Origin: Kappaphycus alvarezii
Lineage: Eukaryota; Rhodophyta; Florideophyceae; Gigartinales; Solieriaceae
DNA length: 64,000 bases
Assembly: GCA_002205965.3 (NCBI GenBank)
Contig: NADL03000592.1
Location: forward strand, 62,001 to 126,000
Direction: 5' to 3'
Part shown: positions 1 to 11,899 of the stretch, piece after piece
Numbering within the stretch: position 1 is the first letter of the stretch
Layout: every line of letters begins with the position of its first letter
The notes under the pieces: model-generated
What the model was told of the DNA's origin: nothing
What the model saw: the letters and a program-made list of their open reading frames with translations, nothing else
The model's database searches: none
Position numbers and translations under genes: made by a program

Positions 1-819
1 CGTCGTCCATTTCGAATGTGAGCGTGAGTCCGTTGTCATAGCATCTTTTGCTGTGTCTGTGTTCCGCGGTCCGTATAATTGCTTCTGCTTTGCCTATGTG
101 CTCATTGGCTTTGCCGACGTCTTCGCTTGTGACATATACTTTGTCCGGGTCTGCGCTGTCAACTTGAAGTGAGTCCTTAGCGTCTTGCATACGCTTCTTT
201 ATATCGCGGAGCTGGACCGGGCCAATTGAGATTGGGGTACCACGTCCATTGTCGTTACTGCCATCATCCTTGGCAACAAGCAAGCTCAGTAAGTTGTTAT
301 AGATGGAGTCAGGTAGCTAGGCGTTTTCTAACATGATAAGTGCCGTCTGCTGCTTCTCTTGCGCTGTGGGGACATGCCTGAAGCAATTCATGTGTGCTTG
401 GGACACTCCTCTGAACCTCTCAGCAAATGTAGCGTAGTCTTCGTTCTTAAATCGCTTGCAATTGAATACCATGCGTCCTAACGTAATCATACGTTTTGCG
501 GCATCTGTCGGGGAGTCCTTGGCTACAGTAAGCAGCACCTGTTCAAAGATCCTTCTCTGCTCATCAAACGACAAGACTGCGTCCTCTTCCTCTGCGTCGA
601 GCGTGAGTTTGCCATCTTGTATGTCTGCATCAAGCACTCTGCGGTAGCATAGGCCATAGCGGCGTACAGAGCGTGTCCAAGTCCGTTAGCTATTCCCTTT
701 GCCTTGCTATCTCCATCGCTTGCAAAGACGCGTACACGTCTCATCCACATGCGGACATCGCAGCGATAATAGTACTTGTCCTTATGATAATTTAGCCTTG
801 GTGCGTGTAAAAGGCGGCT
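1..819 (-). pseudogene. Retrotransposon gag-like coding remnant, runs off left edge
   Basis: A minus-strand reading frame can be followed from about 819 to base 1 if two lesions are allowed. It starts upstream of WMRRVRVFASDGDSKA (near 750), changes frame near 640, continues through FNCKRFKNEDYATFAERF, meets a TAG stop at 317-319, and then stays open in the same frame through LPDSIYNNLLSLLV to the window edge. The composition (charged, helical, a late LPDSIYNNL stretch) resembles the gag polyprotein of LTR elements, but I see no zinc knuckle or protease, so the family is not settled. A TATA-like sequence on the minus strand near 1005-1015 lies upstream and could belong to its LTR. The upstream GTG at 635-637 is not a credible start. 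Confidence 0.5.
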
Positions 820-1681
820 CTACGACGACTCCGAACCCCTGGGCCCATAACTCTTGATTAAGCCGCTAAAGGGATGTGTTGACTGTAAGGCTACTGGGCG
901 TTGAGCTTGAGGGCAGAGTCGTCGCGGATTGCGCGGGGCGAGAAGATTCGGCACAAGATGCCGGCGTGCTGCCTTCCGCTTTCGCATCCGGACAGCCGCT
1001 ATTCTATGTTTATATAGCCCTACGTGATCGCTTCATCTCTACCATTGCAGCTTCGTTCTGCTCATTCGCATTTGTGCATTTGTCCTTCAACTGCGTTTCC
1101 ACTGTTCTCTGCGCGCTTCTGTGTGTGTCCATTTCCGTGTTCGTTCATTGATCTGTGTCCGCTCTGTGCAACGCTTCGCACTCCCGCTCCACGGTACTAT
1201 CGTCGCATCTTGTCCATCTCTGAACGCATGCATTCCAGCTTGCTCGCTCTTTCGTAGTCATCAACTTGTACGTTGTCATATATGCGGCCTTTTCAGTATC
1301 CTCATCGAATGTGGATTCGTTCATTGCTTAATCTAGATCTAGCCGCTTATGCACGTGTCCATCAACAACTGTACAGTACTGTATTGTAATGTTCAATGCA
1401 TTACAGTACTGTACAGTACAAGACAATACTGTACTTGAATTATTTAATTAATGTTGAGTCCATTTTTGAGTACTGTAACGTAAAATACTGTACTATACAG
1501 TACTGTACTTTAGCATACAGCCAGCAGAAAGCCCCAAACGTAGTCCTTTGTGGTTCCTTTCATCAACTCCACACTTCACCTCCTGCTAACCACTATGCTC
1601 ACAGGTGAATGGTTGCGATGCTACCTGCCTAGACCACTCCAGGTCACCACTTCCTTCCTGACCGACTAACCTTCCCCAAAA
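820..1681. other. Non-coding interval upstream of the diflavin reductase
   Basis: No convincing gene. The left half is C/T-rich with a TATA-like stretch near 1010 and may hold LTR or promoter remains of the gag-like element. The right half holds the GTAC palindrome cluster (1369-1511). Short open frames here have no recognisable content. Confidence 0.5.
1369..1511. repeat. GTAC palindrome cluster
   Basis: Several overlapping copies of the self-complementary motif tacagtactgta occur here, some degenerate, for example ctgtacagtactgta and cagtactgtacagtaca. The cluster ends about 170 bases before the ATG of the diflavin reductase gene. Similar clusters lie upstream of the other two host genes in the window. 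The function is unknown; each copy can fold on itself or bind a symmetric protein dimer. Confidence 0.75.
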
Positions 1682-3589
1682 ATGCTACCGCTGTTAGTAA
1701 TTATCGCCGTCCTCCTTCGACTCATCTACCGTCTACTCCGCCCGGCCCCTCCACCATCTTTCGATCCCGCCGACAACAAACCGTCAGCCCTTGAGAAAAT
1801 CAAGTCCGAAGCGTTTGAGCATACATCCTTATCACCTCCCTCCGCTTCCCGTGTTGTCATTCTCTACGGCACAGAGTACGGCTTTTCAAGAGAAGTAGCC
1901 AGGAAACTGGCCTCCACTCTTGCACTTGCTGGCCTCTGTCCTCGCGTTATCAATGCCCTTCACTATCGCCTGATTGACTTTACTCGCGAGCGTTTTCTTG
2001 CCTTTGTTTGTTCTACCACTGGCGATGGCGCTCCTCCCAATGAAGCCACAGAGTTGAGAGACGCACTCGTTGGAAAGGACGTTGTAGTACCGCCAAATTG
2101 CCGCTTTGCAGTTCTGGCCCTGGGAGATCGTGCCTACCCTCGTTTTTGTAGCGCCGGTGCGGAGTTTGATAAGCTTTTAGGCTCAAATCGTCTCCTGGAA
2201 AGGGTTGATGTCGATCAAGAGGATTGGGTAGTCATCGACGACTGGATTGCTTCTTTCGAGAAAGTTGTGAAACAAAGTATTGAAGAGCAGTGCACGAAAA
2301 CTGAGCCCACTGATATCGAGTACGATTACCTGCCAGGTGCCATGGAGAAATATGCAGAGTCGTTGGAAAATCGAACAGGTTCATTTTACACCCGCAATAA
2401 CCCTTTCAAGGCCGTCGTTGTTGAGCAGCGCTTGCTAACTGATCAGACAGGTGCATCTGAAGCGGACAAGGAGGTAGTTCGTGTTGAATTCGATATCACC
2501 GGCTCTGGTATTACCTATGAGTCGGGGGATGCGGTAGGGGTTGTGCCAAGGAACAATAGTGAGCACGTAGATAGACTCCTGCGCGCCATGGCCTCAAACG
2601 GTGACGAAATGGTGTGGCTATCCGATGCGTCCGAGCCTGTTCCTTTTGAGCAGGCGTTAACAGAGATGCTCGATTTGCGTACTGTGAAACCGGAGCTAGT
2701 GGCAAAACTGGCGACTATTAGTGCGGATGAGGACGAAAAGGCATTGGCCATGCGGATTCTCGGGTACAATGTGATGGAAGAGGTGCGACAAGTGGGGACA
2801 ATGTCGGAGTGGGGAAAGCGGTATTTGGCAGAACGCGAAGTCTTGGATGTGGTGAGTGATTTCGGAAACGTGACGGTGGGCGCCCAGGAGCTCGTGGATT
2901 GTATGAGATCTTTACATGCCAGGTACTATTCTATTTCCTCGACCCCTGTAACGAACCCTGAGAAAATCGCGATAACAGTTGATGTATTGCGGTATCATAC
3001 GCTGAATGAGGCGAGGGAGGGTGTGGCGAGTACATTCTTGAAGGACCGGTGTAGGGCCGGAAAAGACGAGGTAGGGATATTCATTTCAAAGAATCCAAAC
3101 TTTCGACTGCCTCAAAAGACGAGTGTCCCGATCATTATGATTGGTCCAGGTACAGGGATTGCGCCGTTCATTGGGTTCATTGAGCAGCGTGTTGCAGAAA
3201 GGGCGGCGGTTGATACGGGTTCTGCCGAGAATTGGCTGTTTTTCGGGTGCCGGCATGAGAAGCAGGATTTCTTGTATCGGGAGCAACTCCGATCGTATGC
3301 TGGAGAGGGGTCTATTGTACTACACACAGCCTTCTCACGAGACACTGACAAAAAAATATACGTGCAACACAGGATGGCAGAAGAATCGGCAGCCCTGTGG
3401 CGACTCATCGAGAAGGAAGGAGGACATGTGTATGTGTGTGGAGATGGAGGTAAAATGGCGGAGGATGTGGACACAGCGCTGCGGACGATTGTTCAGACGG
3501 AAGGTGGCTTATCGGAAGAGAAAGCCATAGAGTACATTCAAGATCTAACGGAGGCGCGCCGGTATCAACGTGATGTTTGGATTTCGTAG
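1682..3589 (+). CDS. Membrane-anchored diflavin reductase (CPR / sulfite reductase flavoprotein family)
   Basis: This 635-aa intronless protein moves electrons from NADPH through FAD and FMN to an acceptor. Residues 3-19 are a hydrophobic N-terminal anchor followed by a proline-rich linker. The FMN (flavodoxin) domain has YGTEYGFSREVA (62-73), STTGDGAPP (111-119) and LALGDRAYPRFC (145-156). The FAD domain has RYYSISSTP (414-422) and GVASTFL (447-453). The NADPH domain has GPGTGIAPF (488-496), FFGCRH (520-525) and YVCGDG (584-589). It ends in RRYQRDVWIS, with the aromatic residue that normally stacks on FAD. By recall, the spacing and the run from FRLP to RRYQRDV match bacterial CysJ better than NADPH-P450 reductase, but CysJ is soluble while this has a P450-reductase-like anchor. 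The acceptor (P450, sulfite reductase haemoprotein or other) cannot be told from sequence. The start is the first ATG, just before the anchor. Family assignment is sure, substrate is not. Confidence 0.93.
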   Translation: MLPLLVIIAVLLRLIYRLLRPAPPPSFDPADNKPSALEKIKSEAFEHTSLSPPSASRVVILYGTEYGFSREVARKLASTLALAGLCPRVINALHYRLIDFTRERFLAFVCSTTGDGAPPNEATELRDALVGKDVVVPPNCRFAVLALGDRAYPRFCSAGAEFDKLLGSNRLLERVDVDQEDWVVIDDWIASFEKVVKQSIEEQCTKTEPTDIEYDYLPGAMEKYAESLENRTGSFYTRNNPFKAVVVEQRLLTDQTGASEADKEVVRVEFDITGSGITYESGDAVGVVPRNNSEHVDRLLRAMASNGDEMVWLSDASEPVPFEQALTEMLDLRTVKPELVAKLATISADEDEKALAMRILGYNVMEEVRQVGTMSEWGKRYLAEREVLDVVSDFGNVTVGAQELVDCMRSLHARYYSISSTPVTNPEKIAITVDVLRYHTLNEAREGVASTFLKDRCRAGKDEVGIFISKNPNFRLPQKTSVPIIMIGPGTGIAPFIGFIEQRVAERAAVDTGSAENWLFFGCRHEKQDFLYREQLRSYAGEGSIVLHTAFSRDTDKKIYVQHRMAEESAALWRLIEKEGGHVYVCGDGGKMAEDVDTALRTIVQTEGGLSEEKAIEYIQDLTEARRYQRDVWIS

Positions 3590-5160
3590 TGTTGAAGAGC
3601 CTCATTGTTGATTATTGTTTTCTGTGGCGTAGTTTTGTATTTTGGTAAATTAGCACCAGCAGAATCTAGGGTTATCGTGCATATTGAATTAATATCACCC
3701 AATTAACTATGAGATCTGTAAATGTTGTGAGCATTGAAATGATACGGTAAATTGAATCCTGTGAGCATTGAATCCGACGAGATGGGCTTGTGAACCAAAA
3801 CATTGTAACTACCGTATTGTCTATTGCTATGGCTATCTGCTATCGCACGCTATTGTAGGTGGCCGCCGTGAATCATATTGTAGGGCTACAGTTCCCAACT
3901 GTACAGTACTGCACAGTCGAACCCTGCAGTGGATAGCATAGAAACTATTTGCAGTAAACTACTCTTCTTCCGAGGTAGGTGCATGTTAAGTTTGTATATT
4001 TTACAATCCGTTCCGATCTCTACACCGCGAACTGTAGTACAGCAGTTGCTATCAAGAAGTTCCGCACCCGGCTCGGTACACAGTTCTGTTACACGGTACT
4101 ACTGTGATTTACTCATCTGTCATTTCGAGTTTACACTAGCTAGTCAAGTAGACTACCGTTCTTGTACCAAAGCTTTCGAAGCCCCACGGGTACATTCCAG
4201 TTATACAGGTGATGTACAGTATCGACACGTGTGCCTAGGAACTGTGCTACTTTATAATGCGCACTGCTCTCAGGAACCGTGGATCGCCCTGCCAATATCC
4301 TCGTGCAACTAAGCCTGCCCGCCCGTGGTGGAGGGAAAATTATGGCATCAGTATAACGGGTGTCCACAGCAGGATCCAACTATATTACTGGAGATCTCCA
4401 AGTCCGATACTAAGTACTGTAGATACCGGAGATGACCGTCATTACAGAAAAGACAGGCTTTTTGACTAATGCCCGAATGATAATGGCCGCAAGAAAGGAT
4501 ATACCAAAACACGAACTTTTTTCACAAAAACATAATATAATTATTTTAGATTCAGTATAAGCAAATCATGTTACCTACTACTGACTCCGCTAATGAGTAA
4601 ATCAAGAATTGCAGAAGCCCCTTTCTCTATCCCACGTGCACTACTTCCTAGCTCAGCCGACACACTTGCCTTGCGTTTCGCACGGTAGCGCTGCTAGACC
4701 AGTCTCCGTTTTTCAATTATCTTCGAGCCCACCTCCCCTTTTTCCCATACAATCGAGCATTCTAACCATCTCCATCACATAGCAAATGCAATTTCACATT
4801 CAAAAATTTCAAAGCAAAAAAAAGCTTAAAACAGTGTCATATCACTTTCGTCTCATCTCCAGCAGTTAGCTATCAACAACCACAGCGACAGTAAACGACC
4901 AGAAAAATTCTAAACAATAATGAGGCCCGAAATGATCTCCTTATTCACCAGATTCTCTTCAGACGACAATATACTACCAATGGGCTTTTTTTGGATCAAC
5001 CCCCATGGCTAATCCCAAGACTCCTTGGCATCTCTTATCTATCAAAACAGCCCAATGATTTGGGTACTTTCCTGTCAGCAGCTCACATTTGGAATTTCAT
5101 GAAGATCTTCTTCCGTCTTGGAGGTCGTATTTCCATTGAAAGTAAGATTTTCATTAAAAC
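3590..5160. other. Non-coding interval with a palindrome and a dispersed repeat
   Basis: AT-rich sequence downstream of the diflavin reductase. A ctgtacagtactg-type palindrome lies at 3899-3915, and a dispersed 42-base repeat at 4341-4382. No open frame has recognisable content. Confidence 0.5.
4341..4382 (-). repeat. Dispersed ~42-bp repeat, copy 1
   Basis: On the minus strand this reads close to ggatcctgctgtggacaccc followed by gttatactgatgccata. It matches two copies at 29055-29096 and 29181-29226 on the plus strand with a few substitutions. No ORF crosses it. It may be a piece of a non-coding mobile element. Confidence 0.65.
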
Positions 5161-5601
5161 TTGCGCCTGAGAAAACACGATAGAGAAGAGCTTCCCAATG
5201 GCAAAGCCATCGAGAAGGATAGAAACCTCAATTTTGTAACCTTAGAGCTTTTGATTATTTCAGAAGTGTTCTTTTCCTTCGTTATGATTTCAACTCGGTC
5301 TATTCGTGCTGTGGAAAGTTATATCAGTGGTATAGAGGGCAAAGGTGTAGTTCATGAACATTGTTCCTTCTTTAACCAATCGAAACGTTGTGACGAGCTT
5401 ACATACTTCTGCACTGCTTTTTCGAACGAAAGAGGACAAATATTATTGACGAATCCAATAACCATGTGTTCAAATGTTAGGCCTTTTATTCTGAACATTA
5501 GTCCAACTACATCCCAGTTTCTTCCATACTTTCGTGTTGAAAGAACCATAAAGAGGATCTATTTCAATTTTGATCCAGATTTTCGACTTCAGCCTCTTTA
5601 A
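5161..5601 (+). CDS. Possible hypothetical protein, weak
   Basis: A 146-codon open stretch in an AT-rich region. The nominal start is TTG; the first ATG is the internal one near 5284, which leaves about 105 codons. There is no recognisable domain, the composition is mixed, and no promoter or splice signal stands out. It may be random; I list it only because it is the longest open frame in a ~8-kb gene-free stretch. Confidence 0.15.
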   Translation: MRLRKHDREELPNGKAIEKDRNLNFVTLELLIISEVFFSFVMISTRSIRAVESYISGIEGKGVVHEHCSFFNQSKRCDELTYFCTAFSNERGQILLTNPITMCSNVRPFILNISPTTSQFLPYFRVERTIKRIYFNFDPDFRLQPL

Positions 5602-8577
5602 TGCTTAGCCCATACCGTATGCTCTATAATTCGCCATACACCATCAAATTCCACAAAAAGATAACTTATTTATTTCAATAACTGCCCCAAATCCTCCAGA
5701 TTCCTCAAAGTCGTCCATGATTGGACAGTCCGGCTTCTCATTATCCAACTACGAGTCGGTATTTTCTGATCCTTATAGAAGCTGATGCATTTTTTTCATG
5801 ATTCTCTGCTCTTTTTTCTGCCACAAGGCGCAAAATTCTTGGCCCCGAAGATGCTCCTTCAATTTTGCAGTTTGTATCCCAATTTTTTTCTAAGGGTTTA
5901 TATCTTTTCTTTTTTATAGTCAAAGTTTCATTTTATGTTTTCTGGAATTGTGCAAATGAGAGGTTTGCGGCTGCTAGAGTTCCTGTTTTACATTTTTATC
6001 ATTGGTGGATTAATTGCTTTCTGTTTGTCTTTTAGTTTTGCAGGGGGGTTACAGTAACGATTCTTTTAATTTTATAATGTTCGAAGGGCTGGGAGATATT
6101 TCTTTCCCGCGGTATTCCTGTGGTTCGGCGGCAGCATGTAATCACTTCTGAATTAAGCGTAAATCATGTTTTCCAGGTCAAGCAAATGCTTCTCGACCCT
6201 TAAACTTGATCTTTTACTGTCCAGAATGACCGTTTGCGGCCCCGTGTTGAATCATTCTAGTTCGGAGTATATTTAACTACAGCTGTGCCTAAAGAAAGAG
6301 TCTTTGCAGAAGTACACGAATTTCTAAAATTTGGCTGTACTATTTGCACTATTACTAAATCATTTTTTGAATTTCATCGAATTACCGCAAAAACTAATTT
6401 TCCTCTATATTAAAATTTTATACTAGGTCATACTTGTATGTCACGTTGGCGCACTGCGATTTCGTGTTTAACACTATATCTTTTGTACCCTCGCTGGTCA
6501 TATCGAGAGAAATGAGTATGTTCGCTAAAGGTCTATTTTGCGAATACGCGGCCGCTGTCGCAACCCGCGGCGGATGCTCTGCGGGAGGAGTGAAGACTCT
6601 ACTTTATCAGCAGCTTAGTTATGCGATTTGGTCCACGTGTGCCGCGTCTGTGTTATGTCGCGCCCCACAACATGCAGAGTTTAGCCACCCTATTCAGACC
6701 TAATTGTTTTTAGGTTTTCTACAGTGGTGTATTCAAGACTTTGCATGTTGCACTTGCATATGTCTGTGGTAAAGTAATTCTACTTACTTTTGCTACCTAA
6801 GCGCTAGCTGGCTGGTCCAAGTCGGCCACGTGCAGTAGGTACCGTACTGTACGCAAAACACATGTTGCTTGTCATCTGTACCGTAAACTAAAGCCTGCGG
6901 TACGAAATTCGTTTGCTTACGCACATATTTGTGATTCTGAACGTTAATCCCTGACAAAAAAAATAATTTCTAACGGCAGATGGCAGTATTCTGCGCCACG
7001 CGGAGCGCCATTGAACTGAAATTTGGGCGTTTTCTCATGACATTTTTGTTACAAGTTGACGAGAGCTGTCCTGGTGTTTGGTGGAAAGTTGTTCACAAAG
7101 TATTTATGGATACTACTTGGACAGCCATGTGCATCATCAAAGCCTCATTTGAAGCACAATGCCATAAATTACACATTAAAATCCTTCTCCTGCCGACACC
7201 GCGCCACAAAATGGTACTCTAACACCTCACTCTGATACAAACAGAATTGTTTCGAGTGTAACATCCACTTCGACGAAACTTACGGCGTTCATTCAGTCAA
7301 AAAAGAGGGTAAATTACTTATCCCTTAAACACATAATCATGACCAGGGAGGTTGCAGCGTTGCGTGCTCATGTCTCTGTGTACGGTACTGTTAGACAGAC
7401 TTATGAGAAAGTGGCAGTTACAATCAACATGAAACTGCATACAAACCATGAAGTGAAATGCAAGTCTGTTCAGGAACCTTATGCAGAACAAATCAAATTC
7501 TGATAATACACAAACTGAGCAGCTTTCTGGGGTAGCGGGATAGCGTGGAGAAAGATAAGAGCTCTTCACAAGATTTCCCGCAGAACACGGAGGACATAAA
7601 TCGTTTGCAAAATGGAAGTAATCATGAAGCGATGGAGACAATAGAAAGAAAAACGATGAGTAGAAGATTGGGCTGCACTAAGTAGAAGTCGTCGAAATCG
7701 TTTGGCTGCCTTAGAAGCATATCAAACTCCGAAGGCCATTCTCAAAAGACAGGATAGACAGATATAATAATTGTGACGATGGTTAATCCAAGGATAAAAA
7801 AGGAGCTCTTAACAAATATTAAAAAAAATTTTCATTTGAATTTTGATCTCAGTGCTATAATAGAGCGTTTGAAGGGGTAAATAAGAATCAGATTGAATTA
7901 AAGTCATATTAGCTACGTTTTGAGCTCTAAAGTACGACAAGTTGTTAGAAGAGCGTACAGAATCGCAAAAAGCACCCAAAAGATCAACAAGCAGCAAAAA
8001 AATGGACCTTAATTAACATCAGATCATGATGGATGTAATCACCAAACAGATATAGAGTATTATTATTTTACGGGTAGCTTCTTTCCTTATATTTTTCAAC
8101 CTATGGAATGCCTTCCCTATGGGGACACATAATAAATATTTTCGGTCTCGCCTTCGTTTCATATGGGAAAATAATTCTTTTCAATCCTCATAAAGCCCCG
8201 TCTTTCTCAAATAAACATTTCTCCAGAATTGGTGGCGTTACACCGAACAATCCACATATCTGGTCAGGGTAGCACTAGTTGTGTAAATTTGACAAAACAA
8301 TTGTTCCATGATATCGCAACAATAACAAAGACTCTAATACTTTCATTTTGCGCGTGATATAACAAACCGGAAATAAATACTTAGTCCTTTTGAAAACCCA
8401 TTCCAAAGTCACACTGATTTTGAACAGACCGGTATTAAACTCCTTGTATATTATGATAAGGTATCTATCTTGAAATATAACTTGCATAAATGTCCTTAGT
8501 GGTATATAGATTCTCGACAAATGTCACATTGAGCGTAACCAATAACAATTACATTTGGTAGGATGTATTCTAAATGT
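5602..8577. other. AT-rich interval without recognisable genes
   Basis: Open frames here are short (at most about 107 codons) and show no family motifs. I see no tandem repeats or retroelement fragments. Confidence 0.5.
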
Positions 8578-8583
8578 AACAAT

Positions 8584-8735
8584 GTCTCTGTCGCACAACT
8601 GTTTAATAGAGACGTGTTCGCTGTCTTTATTCCAGTTCTCTATTCCGAAGTATAATAGAGATTAGTTTGCTATCGTGACTCTAGTTCTCTATTACAAAGT
8701 AGTGTAACAGAAAAATTGCACAGTTGCGGAACAGA
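8584..8735. repeat. Small foldback (MITE-like) structure
   Basis: An imperfect inverted pair, ctgtcgcacaactgt (8588-8602) and acagttgcggaacag (8720-8734), bounds the segment. Inside, aatagaga and tctctatt alternate four times, giving two near-direct copies of agttctctatt (8634 and 8692). The whole can fold into nested hairpins. There is no coding capacity and no target duplication I could identify. Confidence 0.4.
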
Positions 8736-10025
8736 AAACTTGGATAGGAATCTAGTTCTATGAATTGGTTTTAATCCCACGGTGCTTTATACCTAATATC
8801 TTTATTTATGCATAAACATTTTACTTGACGTAGCGGCGTGCTTCGTGTCTTTGCAGTAGTTCTTTTAGTAGTTAAACTTTATAAATACCTGTTCCCTAGT
8901 TACTACTGTATACTTTAGTGAGTAAACTACACTTTACTCGTACTCCACTAGAGCTACAGTGCTAGCTATAAATGAGGGAGTCTTCTGGATTCTTGAGGGG
9001 ATCTAGCTACACTCCATTGACCGTTGGCCCCCAAATTTCTGAAATCCACTCCCATCGTCTCCACTAATCCTTTAGCACAGCCCTAGCTGCTTCCCTCTCT
9101 TTTTCACCAAACCACGAGGAACGGAGATAGAACAGCCATTCTTTCTTTCCTGTACAAGTTTATGAGGATAAAGACTAATGTCATCATGTGGTCTTAACGG
9201 TGGATTTTCATTGAATATTTGTTCTCGTGTCCATTTTGGACGAAAAACTATGGCATTTATCCCTTCAGTCTACCAGTACCTAGTTAGTTTCTTATCTATA
9301 AACCCTATCAAATTCTTACATGCAGCTCCCTTGTCAACGTCAGCTTCTATGAACTTCCGAGAGCGTTGTGCTATTTAGCTTTCGGAGATGTGAAGCAGTA
9401 TAAAATGATCTGTGGCTGATGAAAATTTGTATACAGCCTCCCGAAGCTAATACGGATGTTTACCAAAGAACAAACTTACATCCTCCTAGCGATTTGGGAC
9501 GTCTATGGGTCCCATATTTACGCTTGCTGCTATCAACAGTGTAGCTGAATAACGACCTATGCTCTTAATTTTCTTGAGGACAGGCTAGCCTAGCAGTGGC
9601 ACAAGTCTTAGGGTACCTAAAGCCCGTAATTACAAGATTAATAAGTCTTCCTTGTCTCCTAAGCGATTAAAAGTAAAGTCAGTTGCCGCTATGTGGGCAG
9701 TGAGATCAAGAATATAGCTTATTTGCAGCTGCCATGCTGTGCTGAATCACTGCTGGGACAAGAAAATGGTTAAAAGGATAGGATAGGTACTGGGAGAGGT
9801 AGAAGGTGGGAGTAAAAGTAAAAGCACTGAGTGGACATGGTTGGCCAGGTCGTCCCGCTCTTTTTTCTTTTCTTTTGGCCTTGCTAGTCGAGGGGACGCT
9901 GCCTTTACAGAACTACAGAATTAACTTGATCGCATCTCCTCGAAAAGTATTCAAACATCGCCGTCGGGGAGTGAGCCTAGTCTGATACTGGAACTATAGA
10001 TATAAAATTAAAAATAGTGCACTGC
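8736..10025. other. Interval without recognisable genes
   Basis: Mixed AT-rich sequence. The longest ORF (66 codons near 9178) has no recognisable content. Confidence 0.5.
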
Positions 10026-10026
10026 A

Positions 10027-10166
10027 CTCCGGGCTGGAACCTGTCTGTGTAGGTGCGACGCCATCCGGGCTGAAGCCTATCCGTATCGACGCCAATTTGC
10101 CCACACCGGGCGATTCCCTACTGTTAGGAATCAGCAATCCGGTTTGCAGCCTGTATGTATTGACTT
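10027..10166. repeat. Three degenerate ~30-bp direct repeats
   Basis: Three copies share the core tccgggctgaagcctgtctg, each followed by a gtattgacg-like end: 10027-10060, 10063-10093 and 10137-10165. The first two are almost adjacent. The third is more diverged and separated by about 45 bases. No ORF spans them. Confidence 0.5.
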
Positions 10167-10169
10167 CAC

Positions 10170-11899
10170 TGCTCCAGATCCGTGCTACTCAATGCTGAGT
10201 AAATATCGGCCATCATGCCGGTCGATAACATACCAATACTCAGTTAGACATGATATGAAGGACTGCGTTTATCCGTGATGGAGAGATGAGAGAAAACGTG
10301 CCTTAATTCATCTGATCCTCGTTCTATCGACAATAAAACACCGGTAAACCCCATACCGATAAAAATGGTTCTCGAATTCGATCTAGTGCAAAAAATCTCG
10401 ATGTATGTGAGCTGCATCTATAGTGCAGTACAATCCAACAAATTCTGACACGACAGCGATAACTTTTTTTTTATAAGCTGAACACAGACGCTAGCGCTTG
10501 GATATTGGAGGAAACAGGGCACACTGCAGAGCGTATACGCTGCTGCAGTTCGAAGTTCGTAGGAGTTTTTGTTTCGTGAAGATAGTTGGCAATGAGGCAC
10601 GGTAATACTCACAACCAAATGAAACTGGGACCGTGTTCAGTGCGTGATTTACGCCCTAGAATTGATGAGTGAAAGAGTTCATGAATTTTGATGCCAGATA
10701 ACACGAGTTGCCTGAATTCTTGCTCATTTTTGGTTTTACCAAGCTTACTATGACAATCCGCTCCTCGCCTTCATCGATCTGATAAGGTGTACGCAAGATC
10801 GCTGGCACCGCTGAGCTCGCTAATGCTGCCAAGGTACTCACATTCCAGCAAAAGGCGCGCAACGCGGTCGTGCTACCCTCTAACGGCGAATAGTCCCCCC
10901 ATATCGCCTGGCCCGTGTTTGCTCTTTCATTTGATGCCCTCGGTATGATTTTGAAGCGTTTTCGGCTTGTGATTGATAACCATGCCAAGCACCTTGCGTT
11001 TCGCTCTGAACGGCTGTACCTAATGACTACTGCGCCAGTTTGTCAATGGCGTAGCTTCGCTATCGGGTCTAGTGTCGCCCCCTCGCTACTCGCTCGTAGG
11101 TCATGTCACGGTAAGAGCTTCCGCTACCCTAGGTGAACCGTAATCCACAAGTAATGTATCGATAATTCCCCACCTGCGTACATGCATTGTATACTGTACA
11201 CTGATGACTGATGCCATAGGGAACCCCCCCCCAGTGAGCAATTTCAACCCTATATGTAGAGTAGAATTAAAGAAAATTCTGCCCAATCGACAGAATGTAT
11301 AAAACAAAGGTTTAAACAGTGAAAACTTTATACGAACAACTCACCCTCAAAATTTAGATTCTAAAATGTATTTTAAGGGGCATCAGTCACCAGTGTACAG
11401 TACAGGAAAGATTCTTCTGCTCAAAATAATTCCTAATTTAATTACTGTAGGTTCTGCAGAAATGGATGCGCACAGCCTCAAGGGTTCCCATAATACAAAA
11501 TGTATGGCACAGTACCGTATTGTACAGGAATCGGGCAGATACCGCAGAAAGAGGCACATTGTGAGCGACACACAGCATCATAGAAAATTATCACAGAAAA
11601 TACAATTTCACCCTGTAGGAGACTTTAGTCCTTACTGGTACGTGAATGAACCGAAATCAAGCTTGATTACCTAAAGTATTACAGTATTGTACAGTACTAT
11701 AGTTGGGCTCAGCGCCCAAAGCAGTTGAATAATCAAAAAAAATATTCTTTTGGGTATCATAACTCGGTTGTTCAGCACAAAATGGTAAGCTACACGTGTA
11801 AACTACAATTCCGATGCATTTCGACGTGCGAGATGTTTCGGAGTCGAAATTCTCGACCCTCGAGACTAACAACTGCAAAATTACGGTACTTCTCCACCT
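10170..11899. other. Interval 3' of the HAT-repeat gene
   Basis: No recognisable gene. Short open frames (10656-10988 on minus, 10915-11136 on plus) lack family motifs. GTAC-type palindromes are scattered from 11393 to 11700 (for example acagtattgtacagta near 11683), close to the 3' end of the MBB1-like gene. Confidence 0.45.
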
